A DNA stretch of 7,982 bases from Lachnospiraceae bacterium (GTDB lineage: Bacteria > Bacillota > Clostridia > Lachnospirales > Lachnospiraceae), in contig JAILNW010000282.1 in assembly GCA_024691145.1 (NCBI GenBank), positions 1-7,982 of the forward strand, read 5' to 3'. The notes beneath the pieces were generated by a model. The model was not told the DNA's origin and made no database searches. It saw only the letters and a list, made by a program, of their open reading frames with translations. Shown piece by piece: positions 1 to 6,154 of the stretch; the first letter of the stretch is position 1, and each line of letters opens with the position of its first letter. The position numbers and the translations under genes are program-made.

Positions 1-504
1 CATATTGGAAATATTGTCCTTCAGTGTTAATCCCTGTACTATCTGCTGTCCTATATATATAGTCGCTACAAGTATAAATGTTAATGGTATCTCTCCTGAT
101 CTGAAGCTTGTAAATGATGTTAAAAGAATAAATGCAAACACCACTCCGCTTGCTCCGCATAAAGCCACACCAGGAAATAAGATAAAGTTAATTAATCCTG
201 TTATTAATGCTGTTAAAAATATAATATATTCTATCATATCCGAACCATACTTTTCTTCAAGCATAGGTCCAAGCAAAAGTATATAAGCCATATTTCCAAT
301 CAGATGATCCCAGTCTGCATGACCTAATACATGTGAAAAAAATCTTATATAAGTTAAAGGATTAGTTAAAGATGACCTGTAGGTCATAAAAAACAACTGG
401 TTAGCCAGTCCTCCTGTTGCTATATTTATAAGCATTGCTATAACACAGGCTATTCCAAAACCCAATGTAACTTTTGAGTTAAATGTTATTCGAATTCTTC
501 TCAT
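1..504 (-). CDS. Rhomboid family intramembrane serine protease (partial, C-terminus outside window)
   Basis: This reading frame stays open from ATG at 504 to the left edge, giving the first 168 residues. Rhomboids are polytopic membrane proteases that cut transmembrane substrates with a Ser-His dyad. The sequence shows the TM2 motif HLIGN (H67, N71), the loop GPMLEEKYGS at 79-88 and the catalytic GASG motif at 117-120 with Ser119. Hydrophobic segments lie near 13-31, 68-80, 92-110, 114-131 and 141-158. The visible end, NISNM, sits where TM6 begins; the catalytic His would fall just beyond the edge. The start is supported by GGAGGT at 511-516, six bases upstream. The gene follows fba on the same strand, but a terminator separates them. 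The substrate cannot be inferred. Family assignment is firm; I cannot say whether extra C-terminal domains exist. Confidence 0.9.
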   Translation of the reverse strand, partial: MRRIRITFNSKVTLGFGIACVIAMLINIATGGLANQLFFMTYRSSLTNPLTYIRFFSHVLGHADWDHLIGNMAYILLLGPMLEEKYGSDMIEYIIFLTALITGLINFILFPGVALCGASGVVFAFILLTSFTSFRSGEIPLTFILVATIYIGQQIVQGLTLKDNISNM

Positions 505-552
505 ATATATACCTCCATTATAAACTCCCTGTTTTACTACTTTTCATTTTAG

Positions 553-583
553 TAAAGGAGCCTCAAAAAATGAGACTCCTTTA
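553..583 (-). terminator. Rho-independent terminator of fba
   Basis: A hairpin lies 27 bases past the fba stop. AAAGGAG (554-560) pairs with CTCCTTT (576-582), and CTCA (562-565) pairs with TGAG (571-574) around an A/U loop. In minus-strand RNA the one internal mismatch becomes a G-U wobble, so the stem is continuous at about 12 pairs. In plus-strand RNA it is a C/A mismatch. This favours a minus-strand terminator. The U run is short and partly inside the stem. Confidence 0.7.
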
Positions 584-609
584 AATTGATATTCAAAAAT
601 GTACTATAA

Positions 610-1473
610 TCAAGCCTTGTTAACTGATCCGAATAATTCCATCTTCTCTTTAACAGTTGCTTTAATTGCTTCAGTACCAGGAGCAAGTAATTTACGAGGG
701 TCAAATCCCTTTCCTTCTAAATCTTTTCCTGCTTCTACATACTTACGAGTAGCTGCTGCAAATGCAAGCTGGCACTCTGTATTAACATTAATCTTAGCAA
801 CACCAAGTGAAATAGCCTTCTTAATCATATCTTCAGGAATACCAGTACCACCATGAAGAACTAATGGCATGTCTCCTGTTAACTGCTGGATAGCATCAAG
901 AGTCTCAAAGCTAAGTCCTGCCCAGTTCTCTGGATACTTACCATGAATATTACCAATACCTGCTGCAAGCATAGTTACACCAAGATCTGCGATCTGCTTA
1001 CACTCGTTAGGATCTGCACACTCGCCCTGTCCTACAACACCATCTTCTTCTCCACCGATAGCACCTACTTCTGCTTCGATTGAAAGACCTTTTTCATTGC
1101 AGATTGCAACTAATTCTTTAGTCTTCTCAATATTCTCATCAATTGGGAAATGAGAACCATCGAACATGATTGAAGAAAAACCAGCTTCGATACAAGCCTT
1201 AGCTCCTTCATAGCTGCCATGATCAAGGTGAAGAGCAACTGGAACTGTGATGCCAAGAGAATCAATCATTCCGTTAACCATTCCAACGATTGTCTTGTAA
1301 CCACACATATACTTTCCTGCGCCTTCTGAAACACCAAGAATAACTGGTGAGTTGCACTCCTGTGCTGTTAAAAGTATAGCCTTAGTCCACTCTAAGTTGT
1401 TGATATTGAACTGTCCTACTGCATACTTTCCTGCTTTTGCTTTTGTAAGCATCTCTTTTGCTGAAACTAACAT
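610..1473 (-). CDS. fba: Class II fructose-1,6-bisphosphate aldolase
   Basis: This 287-residue cytoplasmic enzyme cleaves fructose-1,6-bisphosphate to dihydroxyacetone phosphate and glyceraldehyde-3-phosphate in glycolysis, and runs in reverse in gluconeogenesis. The class II zinc-enzyme signatures are all present. HLDHG at 82-86 carries catalytic Asp84 and zinc ligand His85. IEAEVGAIGGEED begins at 132. GNIHGKYP carries His178, LVLHGGTGIP carries His207, and the phosphate-binding loop is NVNTE at 229-233. Length and the NVNTE motif match the B. subtilis FbaA type. Start ATG 1473 has GGAGGT at 1483-1488, nine bases upstream. It appears monocistronic, with its own promoter at about 1516-1545 and a terminator at 553-583. 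The related tagatose-bisphosphate aldolases share this fold, so substrate choice rests on overall resemblance. I consider FBP much more likely for a stand-alone gene. Confidence 0.95.
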   Translation of the reverse strand: MLVSAKEMLTKAKAGKYAVGQFNINNLEWTKAILLTAQECNSPVILGVSEGAGKYMCGYKTIVGMVNGMIDSLGITVPVALHLDHGSYEGAKACIEAGFSSIMFDGSHFPIDENIEKTKELVAICNEKGLSIEAEVGAIGGEEDGVVGQGECADPNECKQIADLGVTMLAAGIGNIHGKYPENWAGLSFETLDAIQQLTGDMPLVLHGGTGIPEDMIKKAISLGVAKINVNTECQLAFAAATRKYVEAGKDLEGKGFDPRKLLAPGTEAIKATVKEKMELFGSVNKA

Positions 1474-1515
1474 CTTATAACTACCTCCGTTGACTTATTG
1501 TTTTTTTCCTATTAC

Positions 1516-1545
1516 ATTGTACACTATAATTCGATAAAATGAAAC
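1516..1545 (-). promoter_or_regulatory. Probable sigma-A-type promoter of fba
   Basis: On the minus strand TACAAT (1516-1521) matches the -10 consensus at five of six positions. A weak -35, GTTTCA (1540-1545), lies 18 bases upstream. It is about 28 bases before the fba ribosome binding site, in AT-rich DNA. The poor -35 makes exact placement uncertain. Confidence 0.45.
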
Positions 1546-1574
1546 ATTTTTTTGCATAATATTTTTATATTGCA

Positions 1575-2216
1575 TTACTTTTCTGGTAATTCCTCATCCA
1601 TCAGATTGTCTTCGTTATACTCGTTGATTCTTTTTACCAGATTCTTTACGAAGTCCTTAGCCTTCTCTTCATTGGCATACCATACATTGGTACTTCCAAA
1701 TCCAAAAGCAGGTCCATTACTTCCTTTCTTTCTTGGTATGTTCCACTTAGTATATCTGCTTCTCTCTCCTGCAGGAAGAAGCACACAATCTTCAGCTTTA
1801 GCTACTACATTATATAACTGGTGAAATTCCTCATCACCATCGCCAAAAATTGCTTCCTGATAATATCTGTATACTGTTGCATGCTTATACCAACCTACTA
1901 CAACTGTTCTGTTTTCTGCGCCTTCTTTCTTGGCACACCAGACAACCAGTACATCTTCTACCTTCTCATCTGAAGGATCGCAACCCTCAATCTTATCAAT
2001 ATGAACCTGAGGTGCAGCCTTTGATGAACTTGATTTAGCTGAAAAATAGCCTAGGCATACATCATTATCATCCAAATTGCACGAAGAAAAATTATACTGT
2101 TCTTCTATACCAGATCCTTCTTTAGAACGATTAGTCAAATTCTCCGCCTCATCAATTCCCGATATAACGCCCCTGTAATATTTCATATAAGCTATATTAC
2201 AAAATAGAATTCTCAT
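1575..2216 (-). CDS. Conserved-looking hypothetical protein, 213 residues, function unknown
   Basis: I cannot assign this protein to a named family with confidence. It starts MRILFCNIAYMKYY. It has no signal peptide or membrane segment, so it should be cytoplasmic. Visible blocks are a beta-like N-terminus, a Ser/Lys/Asp-rich variable stretch at about 18-75, and a compact hydrophobic/aromatic core: VEDVLVVWCAKK (86-97) and VVVGWYKHATVYRYYQEA (105-122). Then come LLPAG (146-150), NIPRKKG (159-165) and GFGSTNVWYANEE (171-183), and an acidic helical tail. The many exposed-type Trp/Tyr residues recall ligand- or nucleic-acid-binding beta domains, but this is only an impression. An ATG 33 bases further upstream (2249) is possible, but AGGAG at 2227-2231 supports 2216. 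It is transcribed divergently from the PAP2 gene and lies upstream of fba, which has its own promoter. Confidence 0.75.
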   Translation of the reverse strand: MRILFCNIAYMKYYRGVISGIDEAENLTNRSKEGSGIEEQYNFSSCNLDDNDVCLGYFSAKSSSSKAAPQVHIDKIEGCDPSDEKVEDVLVVWCAKKEGAENRTVVVGWYKHATVYRYYQEAIFGDGDEEFHQLYNVVAKAEDCVLLPAGERSRYTKWNIPRKKGSNGPAFGFGSTNVWYANEEKAKDFVKNLVKRINEYNEDNLMDEELPEK

Positions 2217-2226
2217 GATGCCTAAT

Positions 2227-2231
2227 CTCCT
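2227..2231 (-). promoter_or_regulatory. Ribosome binding site that fixes the start of the 213-residue protein
   Basis: AGGAG in minus-strand sense lies 10 bases before ATG 2216. The longer frame beginning at ATG 2249 would contain this site inside its coding sequence, and only poly-A/T sequence precedes it. The internal ATG is therefore preferred. Confidence 0.75.
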
Positions 2232-2279
2232 TTCGTTTTTTTGCAACAACTAAAAGGCACTCAAAAATGCCCTATGTTC

Positions 2280-2308
2280 ATTATATCATATTTTGTTAAA
2301 AATATCTA
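2280..2308 (-). promoter_or_regulatory. Promoter of the 213-residue protein gene
   Basis: On the minus strand a perfect TATAAT (2280-2285) has TAGATA (2303-2308, four of six matches to TTGACA) 17 bases upstream. Very A/T-rich sequence lies behind it and could act as an UP element. Transcription would begin near 2273, at the foot of a small stem-loop (2254-2273). Confidence 0.6.
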
Positions 2309-2367
2309 ATTTTTTTCTGTTTTTTTATAAAAAATGTTTAGTTTATAAAAATTTTAGAATTCTTTTC

Positions 2368-2396
2368 TTGTTGTTTCGGCATAGTAATGGTATAAT
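2368..2396 (+). promoter_or_regulatory. Promoter of the PAP2-family gene
   Basis: TTGTTG (2368-2373) and a perfect TATAAT (2391-2396) are separated by exactly 17 bases. They lie about 50 bases before the ribosome binding site AAGGAGG (2445-2451). The region is divergent from the promoter at 2280-2308, with about 60 A/T-rich bases between them. Confidence 0.6.
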
Positions 2397-2458
2397 TAAT
2401 AATAGAATAGTATTGGTTTAAATTAATGAGTTTCGTATCCATTTAAGGAGGTTTATGT

Positions 2459-3136
2459 ATGAAGATTTCTATTTTGGATTTTTTTAAAAAATATAAGCAA
2501 ATGTGGGTATTGTTATATTTCTTTATTTACATGCCTTGGTTTACTTATCTTGAGGAGACAGTGACTACTAATACTAAGTTTATTGAAGTTCATTCCTTTG
2601 TAGATGATATGATACCATTTGTTGAATATTTTGTTATACCTTATGTAATTTGGTTTGCATATATTGCAATCGCAGTAGTTTACTTTTTATTTTTCACATC
2701 AAAAACAGATTTTTATAAACTTACTGCATTTTTATTTATCGGAATGACTATTTGTCTTATAATTTACACATTTTTCCCTAACGGACAAATGCTAAGACCT
2801 GAAGTTTTTCCAAGGGATAATATTTTTACAGATATGGTAAAGCGTATTTACAGTAATGATACACCTACTAATGTCTGTCCAAGTATTCACTGTTTTAACT
2901 CTATTGGTGTTACTATTGCAATTTTTACATGTGATAAGTTTAGAGACAAGAAGTTTGTAAAGGCAGCATCTTTTGTATTAACATTACTTATAATGATGTC
3001 TACACTATTTATTAAGCAGCATTCATTTGTAGATATGCTTGGAGCAATTATTTTATCGGCTGTTCTTTATATATTAATATACAGACCAGCATATGCAAAG
3101 ATTTCTGCAACAGACATCATTTTGTCGACTAAGTAA
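2459..3136 (+). CDS. PAP2-superfamily membrane phosphatase/phosphotransferase
   Basis: This 225-residue polytopic membrane protein has about six hydrophobic segments (near 14-31, 56-80, 88-106, 146-158, 168-186, 190-209). The superfamily removes or transfers phosphate on lipid-linked substrates such as phosphatidate, prenyl diphosphates or sphingolipid head groups, by a phospho-histidine mechanism. The C2 motif appears as CPSIH (His144). C3 appears as S181-T-x5-H188-x3-D192, with exact canonical spacing but Thr in place of the usual Arg. C1 is reduced to LRP (112-114). PSIH plus STLxxKQHxxxD resembles the Aur1/inositol-phosphorylceramide-synthase-like branch rather than classic phosphatidate phosphatases. 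ATG 2459 follows AAGGAGG by seven bases. It is monocistronic, with its own promoter and a strong terminator, and converges on the protease gene. The substrate is unknown. Confidence 0.85.
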   Translation: MKISILDFFKKYKQMWVLLYFFIYMPWFTYLEETVTTNTKFIEVHSFVDDMIPFVEYFVIPYVIWFAYIAIAVVYFLFFTSKTDFYKLTAFLFIGMTICLIIYTFFPNGQMLRPEVFPRDNIFTDMVKRIYSNDTPTNVCPSIHCFNSIGVTIAIFTCDKFRDKKFVKAASFVLTLLIMMSTLFIKQHSFVDMLGAIILSAVLYILIYRPAYAKISATDIILSTK

Positions 3137-3142
3137 AAATTC

Positions 3143-3173
3143 AGGACTCTGTTAATTACACAGAGTCCTTTTT
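3143..3173. terminator. Strong bidirectional terminator between convergent genes
   Basis: AGGACTCTGT (3143-3152) pairs perfectly with ACAGAGTCCT (3160-3169) across a seven-base loop. TTTTTATTTAT follows on the plus strand. On the minus strand the hairpin is followed by GAATTTTT. It therefore serves the PAP2 gene (stop at 3136) and the protease gene (stop at 3181). Confidence 0.9.
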
Positions 3174-3180
3174 ATTTATA

Positions 3181-4419
3181 TTATTCCATTGAATTTATTA
3201 TTTCTTTGGCTTTGTTAAGCTGATTATCAACATTTTCATCATAATATGCCTTACTGTCAAATTCAACTTTTTCATCAGGTTCTATACCAACTTCATGAAT
3301 ATATCTTCCATTAGGAGTAAAATACTTTGCTGTTGTAAACTTAACATATGAGCCATCACCTACAGGAAGTACAGTCTGAACAATACCTTTTCCAAATGAT
3401 GTTTCTCCAACCAAAGTACCTAACTTATAATCCTGAATTGCACCTGCAAAAATCTCAGAAGCACTTGCACTATATCCGTTAATTAATACAACAAGTGGCA
3501 TATCAATTACTTTTGGATTTTGTGACTTATATTGTTCTGTAGTTGTTTCCGTCTTATCCTGTGTATAAACTATCATTTTACCAGGTTCAAGGAACATATC
3601 AAGCATATCAACAACCACATCAAGCATTCCACCAGGATTACTTCTAAGGTCAATAATCATTTTCTTCATTCCCTGTTCCTTCAGTTTATTAACAGTTTCC
3701 TCAAACTGTGAAGCCGTTACCTTATCAAATGATGATATAGATATAAGACCTACCTCATTTTCAAGAAGTTCTCCCTTTACTGTAGGAACCTCTATGTTCT
3801 TTCTTGTTACTTCAAATTCAAGATAATCGCTTTCGCCTTCTCTTATTATTGTTAACTTAACCTTAGTACCTTCTTCTCCTTTAATCCATGTGACTACTGT
3901 ATCAAGGCTTTCATCACCAAGCACCTTATCATCTACTTTATAAATGATGTCACCTGATCTGAGGCCTACCTCCATAGCAGGACTTCCCTCCATAGGTTCT
4001 GAAATATATATTGCATTTGTATCAACATTCTGCCCAATATATGCTCCAATTCCGCAATATTCACCATTAGTACTTTCTGCAAACTGTTTATATTCCTCTG
4101 CCGTATAATAATCGGCATATTTATCATTCATACTATCAAACATACCCTGATATACACCTTCAATTATATCTTCCTCAGGTACATCATATAATGAATATTC
4201 ATTTATTATGTCTGCTAAAAGCTCCATCTTTCCGAATATTTTATCTTTTGAATTTTCAATAGTTACACTTGTTTCTGACTCCTTAACGTTATTATATGAA
4301 ACCGTCGACCGGTTACTTTTTCCTAAAACCAGAGCTACTATAAATACTGTTACAGAAAACAATGCTAATGCGCACACAGCTCCTGTTATCATCCCCGATA
4401 AATACTTTTCATCATTCAT
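3181..4419 (-). CDS. S41-family carboxyl-terminal processing protease (CtpA/CtpB-type, PDZ-containing)
   Basis: This 412-residue extracytoplasmic serine protease is anchored by an N-terminal segment at about 10-33. The PDZ domain spans about 122-207, with the carboxylate-binding region near CGIGAYIG and the SGDIIYKVDD strand. The peptidase core follows: LRSNPGG (258-264), NGYSASASEIFAG with nucleophile Ser319, and GETSFGKGIVQ with Lys344 and Gln348. The 25-residue Ser-Lys spacing agrees with the B. subtilis CtpB catalytic set. TAKYFTPNGRYIHEVGIEPD closes the core. An ATG nine bases upstream (4428) is only one base from the AAAGGA site, so 4419, ten bases away, is preferred. It lies downstream of the M23 hydrolase on the same strand. 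Related proteases degrade or process cell-wall hydrolases or sporulation factors. Action on the neighbouring hydrolase is an inference. Confidence 0.92.
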   Translation of the reverse strand: MNDEKYLSGMITGAVCALALFSVTVFIVALVLGKSNRSTVSYNNVKESETSVTIENSKDKIFGKMELLADIINEYSLYDVPEEDIIEGVYQGMFDSMNDKYADYYTAEEYKQFAESTNGEYCGIGAYIGQNVDTNAIYISEPMEGSPAMEVGLRSGDIIYKVDDKVLGDESLDTVVTWIKGEEGTKVKLTIIREGESDYLEFEVTRKNIEVPTVKGELLENEVGLISISSFDKVTASQFEETVNKLKEQGMKKMIIDLRSNPGGMLDVVVDMLDMFLEPGKMIVYTQDKTETTTEQYKSQNPKVIDMPLVVLINGYSASASEIFAGAIQDYKLGTLVGETSFGKGIVQTVLPVGDGSYVKFTTAKYFTPNGRYIHEVGIEPDEKVEFDSKAYYDENVDNQLNKAKEIINSME

Positions 4420-4429
4420 AAAATACATA

Positions 4430-4435
4430 TCCTTT
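4430..4435 (-). promoter_or_regulatory. Ribosome binding site that fixes the S41 protease start
   Basis: AAAGGA in minus-strand sense is 10 bases from ATG 4419 but only one base from ATG 4428. This excludes the longer version beginning MYFMNDEK. Confidence 0.7.
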
Positions 4436-4464
4436 CATAACTGCCCCATACATATAATCTATGC

Positions 4465-4473
4465 ATTCTAGCA
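4465..4473 (-). promoter_or_regulatory. Possible extended -10 promoter for the S41 protease gene
   Basis: On the minus strand TGCTAGAAT combines a TG extension with a -10 matching TATAAT at five of six positions. It lies downstream of the hairpin at 4497-4537 and about 30 bases before the protease ribosome binding site. No convincing -35 sits at 16-18 bases. It would let the protease be expressed apart from the hydrolase. Confidence 0.35.
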
Positions 4474-4496
4474 TGTTGATATTCTTTTAAATACAA

Positions 4497-4537
4497 ATGT
4501 TACTGTTAACACCTTACACAGTTGCTAACAGTAACAT
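4497..4537 (-). terminator. 12-bp perfect inverted repeat after the M23 gene, candidate terminator
   Basis: ATGTTACTGTTA (4497-4508) is the exact reverse complement of TAACAGTAACAT (4526-4536 plus T4537), with a 17-base loop. It lies 26 bases past the hydrolase stop. In minus-strand RNA it is followed by a moderately U-rich UUUGUAUUU. The stem is AT-rich and the loop is long for a classic terminator. It could instead be an operator or a relative of the inverted repeat behind ftsX. Confidence 0.45.
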
Positions 4538-4563
4538 CACAAAATCATATTAACTACGAAGCA

Positions 4564-5922
4564 CTAATATGAAACATAATCCGAAGGATCTACATAACTT
4601 CCATCTATCGTAATGGCAAAATGTAAATGAGGTCCTGTAGATACACCTGTTGAACCAATAAGAGCTATTACGTCTCCCTGGTTGACAGTGTCACCTGCTT
4701 CTACTAAAAGCTTCGAACAATGCATATAATAAGTATATACACCATTTCCATGATATATCATAACATAATATCCTGTAGCAACACCATATGACGATGTAAC
4801 TACTGTTCCTGATTTTGAAGCTACAATGTTGCTTCCACTTGTAGCGCCAATATCAATACCCTTATGGTATGTGCTTGCACCTGCAGTAGGCTGTTCTCTG
4901 TATCCAAAGCCACAAGTTATTCTTCCACTTGATGGGCAAGGCCACATAAAGCCTGTAGATGAAACATTAGCAGAATCTGTAGAAACACTGCCACTGCTTT
5001 CACTCTTACTGCTTCCACTTAATGTAGCTTTTGCAGAATTAGCCTGTTTTGCTGCTCTTGCTGCTGCTTCCTCAGCTGCTTTCTTCTTAGCAGCCTCTTC
5101 TGCTTTTCTCTTTGCTTCCGCTTCAGCTTTTTTTCTTGCCTCTTCTTCAGCCTTTCTTCTTTCCTCTTCTTCGATACGCTTTCTTTCAGCTTCAAGTAAC
5201 TGCTCAATATAGTCCTCCTGCTGAGCAATTGCTGTTTCATAAGAGTTTATAGCATTTTCAGATTCACTTATGCTATTATTATAATTCTGTAACTCATTAT
5301 TCTTCTCAGTGAGAAGAACCTCAACATTCTTCTTCTCTTCTTCTACCTGGGCATTAAGTTCTTCAAGCTGCTTTATATTCTCTTCAATCTGAGCTTCCTT
5401 ATCAATAACAAGCTGCTTAGCTGCCTGATAGTTTGATAACATATTCCTGTCGTACTCAGAAATCTGTTTAATGTATTCAGATTTATTAAGGAAATCTGAC
5501 ATGCTCTCGGCATCAAGGAGAATCTGCAAATATCCCTTATTGCCATTCATATACATATACTGTATTCTTTTTTTCATTGATTCATACTGATTAGCCTCAG
5601 TAATCTTAGCCTCCTCAAGCTCTGCCTGAGTTGCCACAAGTTCTTCATTTGCCTTGTTAATCTCATTATCAAGTCTAGCTACTTCTGCCTCAATTTCTGC
5701 CAGTTTTGTATCAAGTTCCTGAATATACACAAGAGTATCTGACTTCTTCTTTTCAAGATCTTTAAGCATAGTCTCTACATTAGTCTTCTTCTTTATCAGA
5801 TTCTCTTTTTCATCTTGTGCTTGTGTAATTTCGTTAGCTGCTAAAACATCTACACGACTAGAACATATACACAGACAGAGAGCAAGCGCTATTATAAAAA
5901 ATCTCTTGATAGGGTTTTTCAT
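4564..5922 (-). CDS. Secreted coiled-coil M23 peptidoglycan hydrolase (PcsB/CwlO/EnvC-like, FtsEX partner)
   Basis: This 452-residue exported zinc metallopeptidase is predicted to cut peptide cross-links in peptidoglycan. A signal peptide at 1 to about 29 has a KR-rich start, a hydrophobic core and VLAA before the likely cut. A long coiled coil spans about 34-250. It contains the family block YMYMNGNKGYLQILLDAES (122-140) and SDFLNKSEYIKQI (142-154). A Lys/Glu/Ala-rich low-complexity linker (about 244-293) and a Ser-rich spacer (300-322) follow. The M23 domain covers about 325-452, with ligands His353 and Asp357 (HKGID), His434 (HLHF), and catalytic His401 and His432. AAAGGA at 5932-5937 supports ATG 5922. 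Its place after ftsEX, and a coiled coil like that of PcsB and EnvC, suggest activation by FtsX. That partnership is known in other bacteria and inferred here. Confidence 0.92.
   Translation of the reverse strand: MKNPIKRFFIIALALCLCICSSRVDVLAANEITQAQDEKENLIKKKTNVETMLKDLEKKKSDTLVYIQELDTKLAEIEAEVARLDNEINKANEELVATQAELEEAKITEANQYESMKKRIQYMYMNGNKGYLQILLDAESMSDFLNKSEYIKQISEYDRNMLSNYQAAKQLVIDKEAQIEENIKQLEELNAQVEEEKKNVEVLLTEKNNELQNYNNSISESENAINSYETAIAQQEDYIEQLLEAERKRIEEEERRKAEEEARKKAEAEAKRKAEEAAKKKAAEEAAARAAKQANSAKATLSGSSKSESSGSVSTDSANVSSTGFMWPCPSSGRITCGFGYREQPTAGASTYHKGIDIGATSGSNIVASKSGTVVTSSYGVATGYYVMIYHGNGVYTYYMHCSKLLVEAGDTVNQGDVIALIGSTGVSTGPHLHFAITIDGSYVDPSDYVSY
5044..5190 (-). repeat. Low-complexity Lys/Glu/Ala/Arg linker inside the M23 hydrolase
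   Basis: Residues about 245-293 of the hydrolase are almost only K, E, A and R, with repeated RKAEEEA/KKAEAEA-like heptads. They probably form a rigid single alpha-helix between coiled coil and catalytic domain. The DNA is imperfectly repetitive, so length variation between strains is likely. A shadow frame here gives a Lys/Arg-rich peptide that is not a gene. Confidence 0.75.
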
Positions 5923-6068
5923 ATACTCAAATCCTTTCTTCTCAGCCTGTCCCTCAAAATAGCTGAATAATTGCTCTCTTATTAAATTTTATACCCTCAA
6001 TTTATGACCAGAACCGCTTTCCCTTAACAGTTCAAATATTTAACTAGTATTTCCCTCATCTATACTAA

Positions 6069-6108
6069 ATTATAATATGTCTCAATAATATAATAACACA
6101 CTTTTACA
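6069..6108 (-). promoter_or_regulatory. Possible activator-dependent promoter of the M23 hydrolase gene
   Basis: On the minus strand a perfect TATAAT (6069-6074) has a very poor -35 (GTTATT, 6092-6097) at 17 bases. Over and just upstream of that -35 lie TGTAAA (6103-6108) and TGTTAT (6093-6098), separated by four bases. Both fit the WalR half-site TGTWAH, but the known spacing is five. The leader to ATG 5922 would be about 140 bases. Placement is tentative. Confidence 0.35.
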
Positions 6109-6137
6109 AAAAAATCATTAGCAAATTTGTCTTATTT

Positions 6138-6154
6138 TGTAACCAAGATGTAAC
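6138..6154 (+). promoter_or_regulatory. WalR-type box (TGTAAC-N5-TGTAAC)
   Basis: TGTAAC (6138-6143) and TGTAAC (6149-6154) are separated by exactly five bases. This is a full match to TGTWAH-N5-TGTWAH, the consensus of the cell-wall response regulator WalR/YycF in Bacillus and Staphylococcus. It lies upstream of a CwlO/PcsB-like gene, a known WalR/VicR target class. It reads opposite to the gene, and its right half overlaps the inverted repeat at 6148-6212, so it could be partly coincidental. Confidence 0.4.

Noticed and set aside
5..286. 93-codon open frame on the plus strand
   Set aside because: It lies antisense to the rhomboid coding frame, which carries clear HxxxN and GASG motifs. It has no ribosome binding site or recognisable domain.
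517..522. Perfect TATAAT on the minus strand just before the rhomboid gene
   Set aside because: It directly abuts the ribosome binding site (511-516), so a start site seven bases downstream would leave that site out of the transcript.
599..856. 85-codon plus-strand open frame
   Set aside because: It is antisense to the 3' end of fba; aldolase motifs prove the minus strand.
1540..1577. Terminator after the 213-residue gene
   Set aside because: TGCAATA near the stop can pair only imperfectly with TATTATGCA, and an A run rather than a U run follows in the transcript. The segment overlaps the fba promoter instead.
1552..2038. Plus-strand open frames of 90 and 62 codons (1552-1824 and 1850-2038)
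   Set aside because: They are shadows of the 213-residue minus-strand gene, without ribosome binding sites. The minus-strand protein has patterned hydrophobic blocks and a good AGGAG site.
4208..4471. 87-codon plus-strand open frame
   Set aside because: It is antisense to the N-terminus of the S41 protease and has no ribosome binding site.
4826..5240. A plus-strand Ala/Ser/Leu-rich frame (4826-5212) and a minus-strand Lys/Arg/Gln-rich frame (5019-5240)
   Set aside because: Both arise from the low-complexity K/E/A linker of the M23 hydrolase read in other frames. Their composition mirrors the repeat rather than a protein.
5923..6147. Riboswitch (ydaO/c-di-AMP or c-di-GMP class) in the hydrolase leader
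   Set aside because: Such riboswitches often precede wall-hydrolase genes, so I looked for their conserved core motifs in the minus-strand leader. I found only scattered GAGGG/GGGAAA fragments without the paired architecture.
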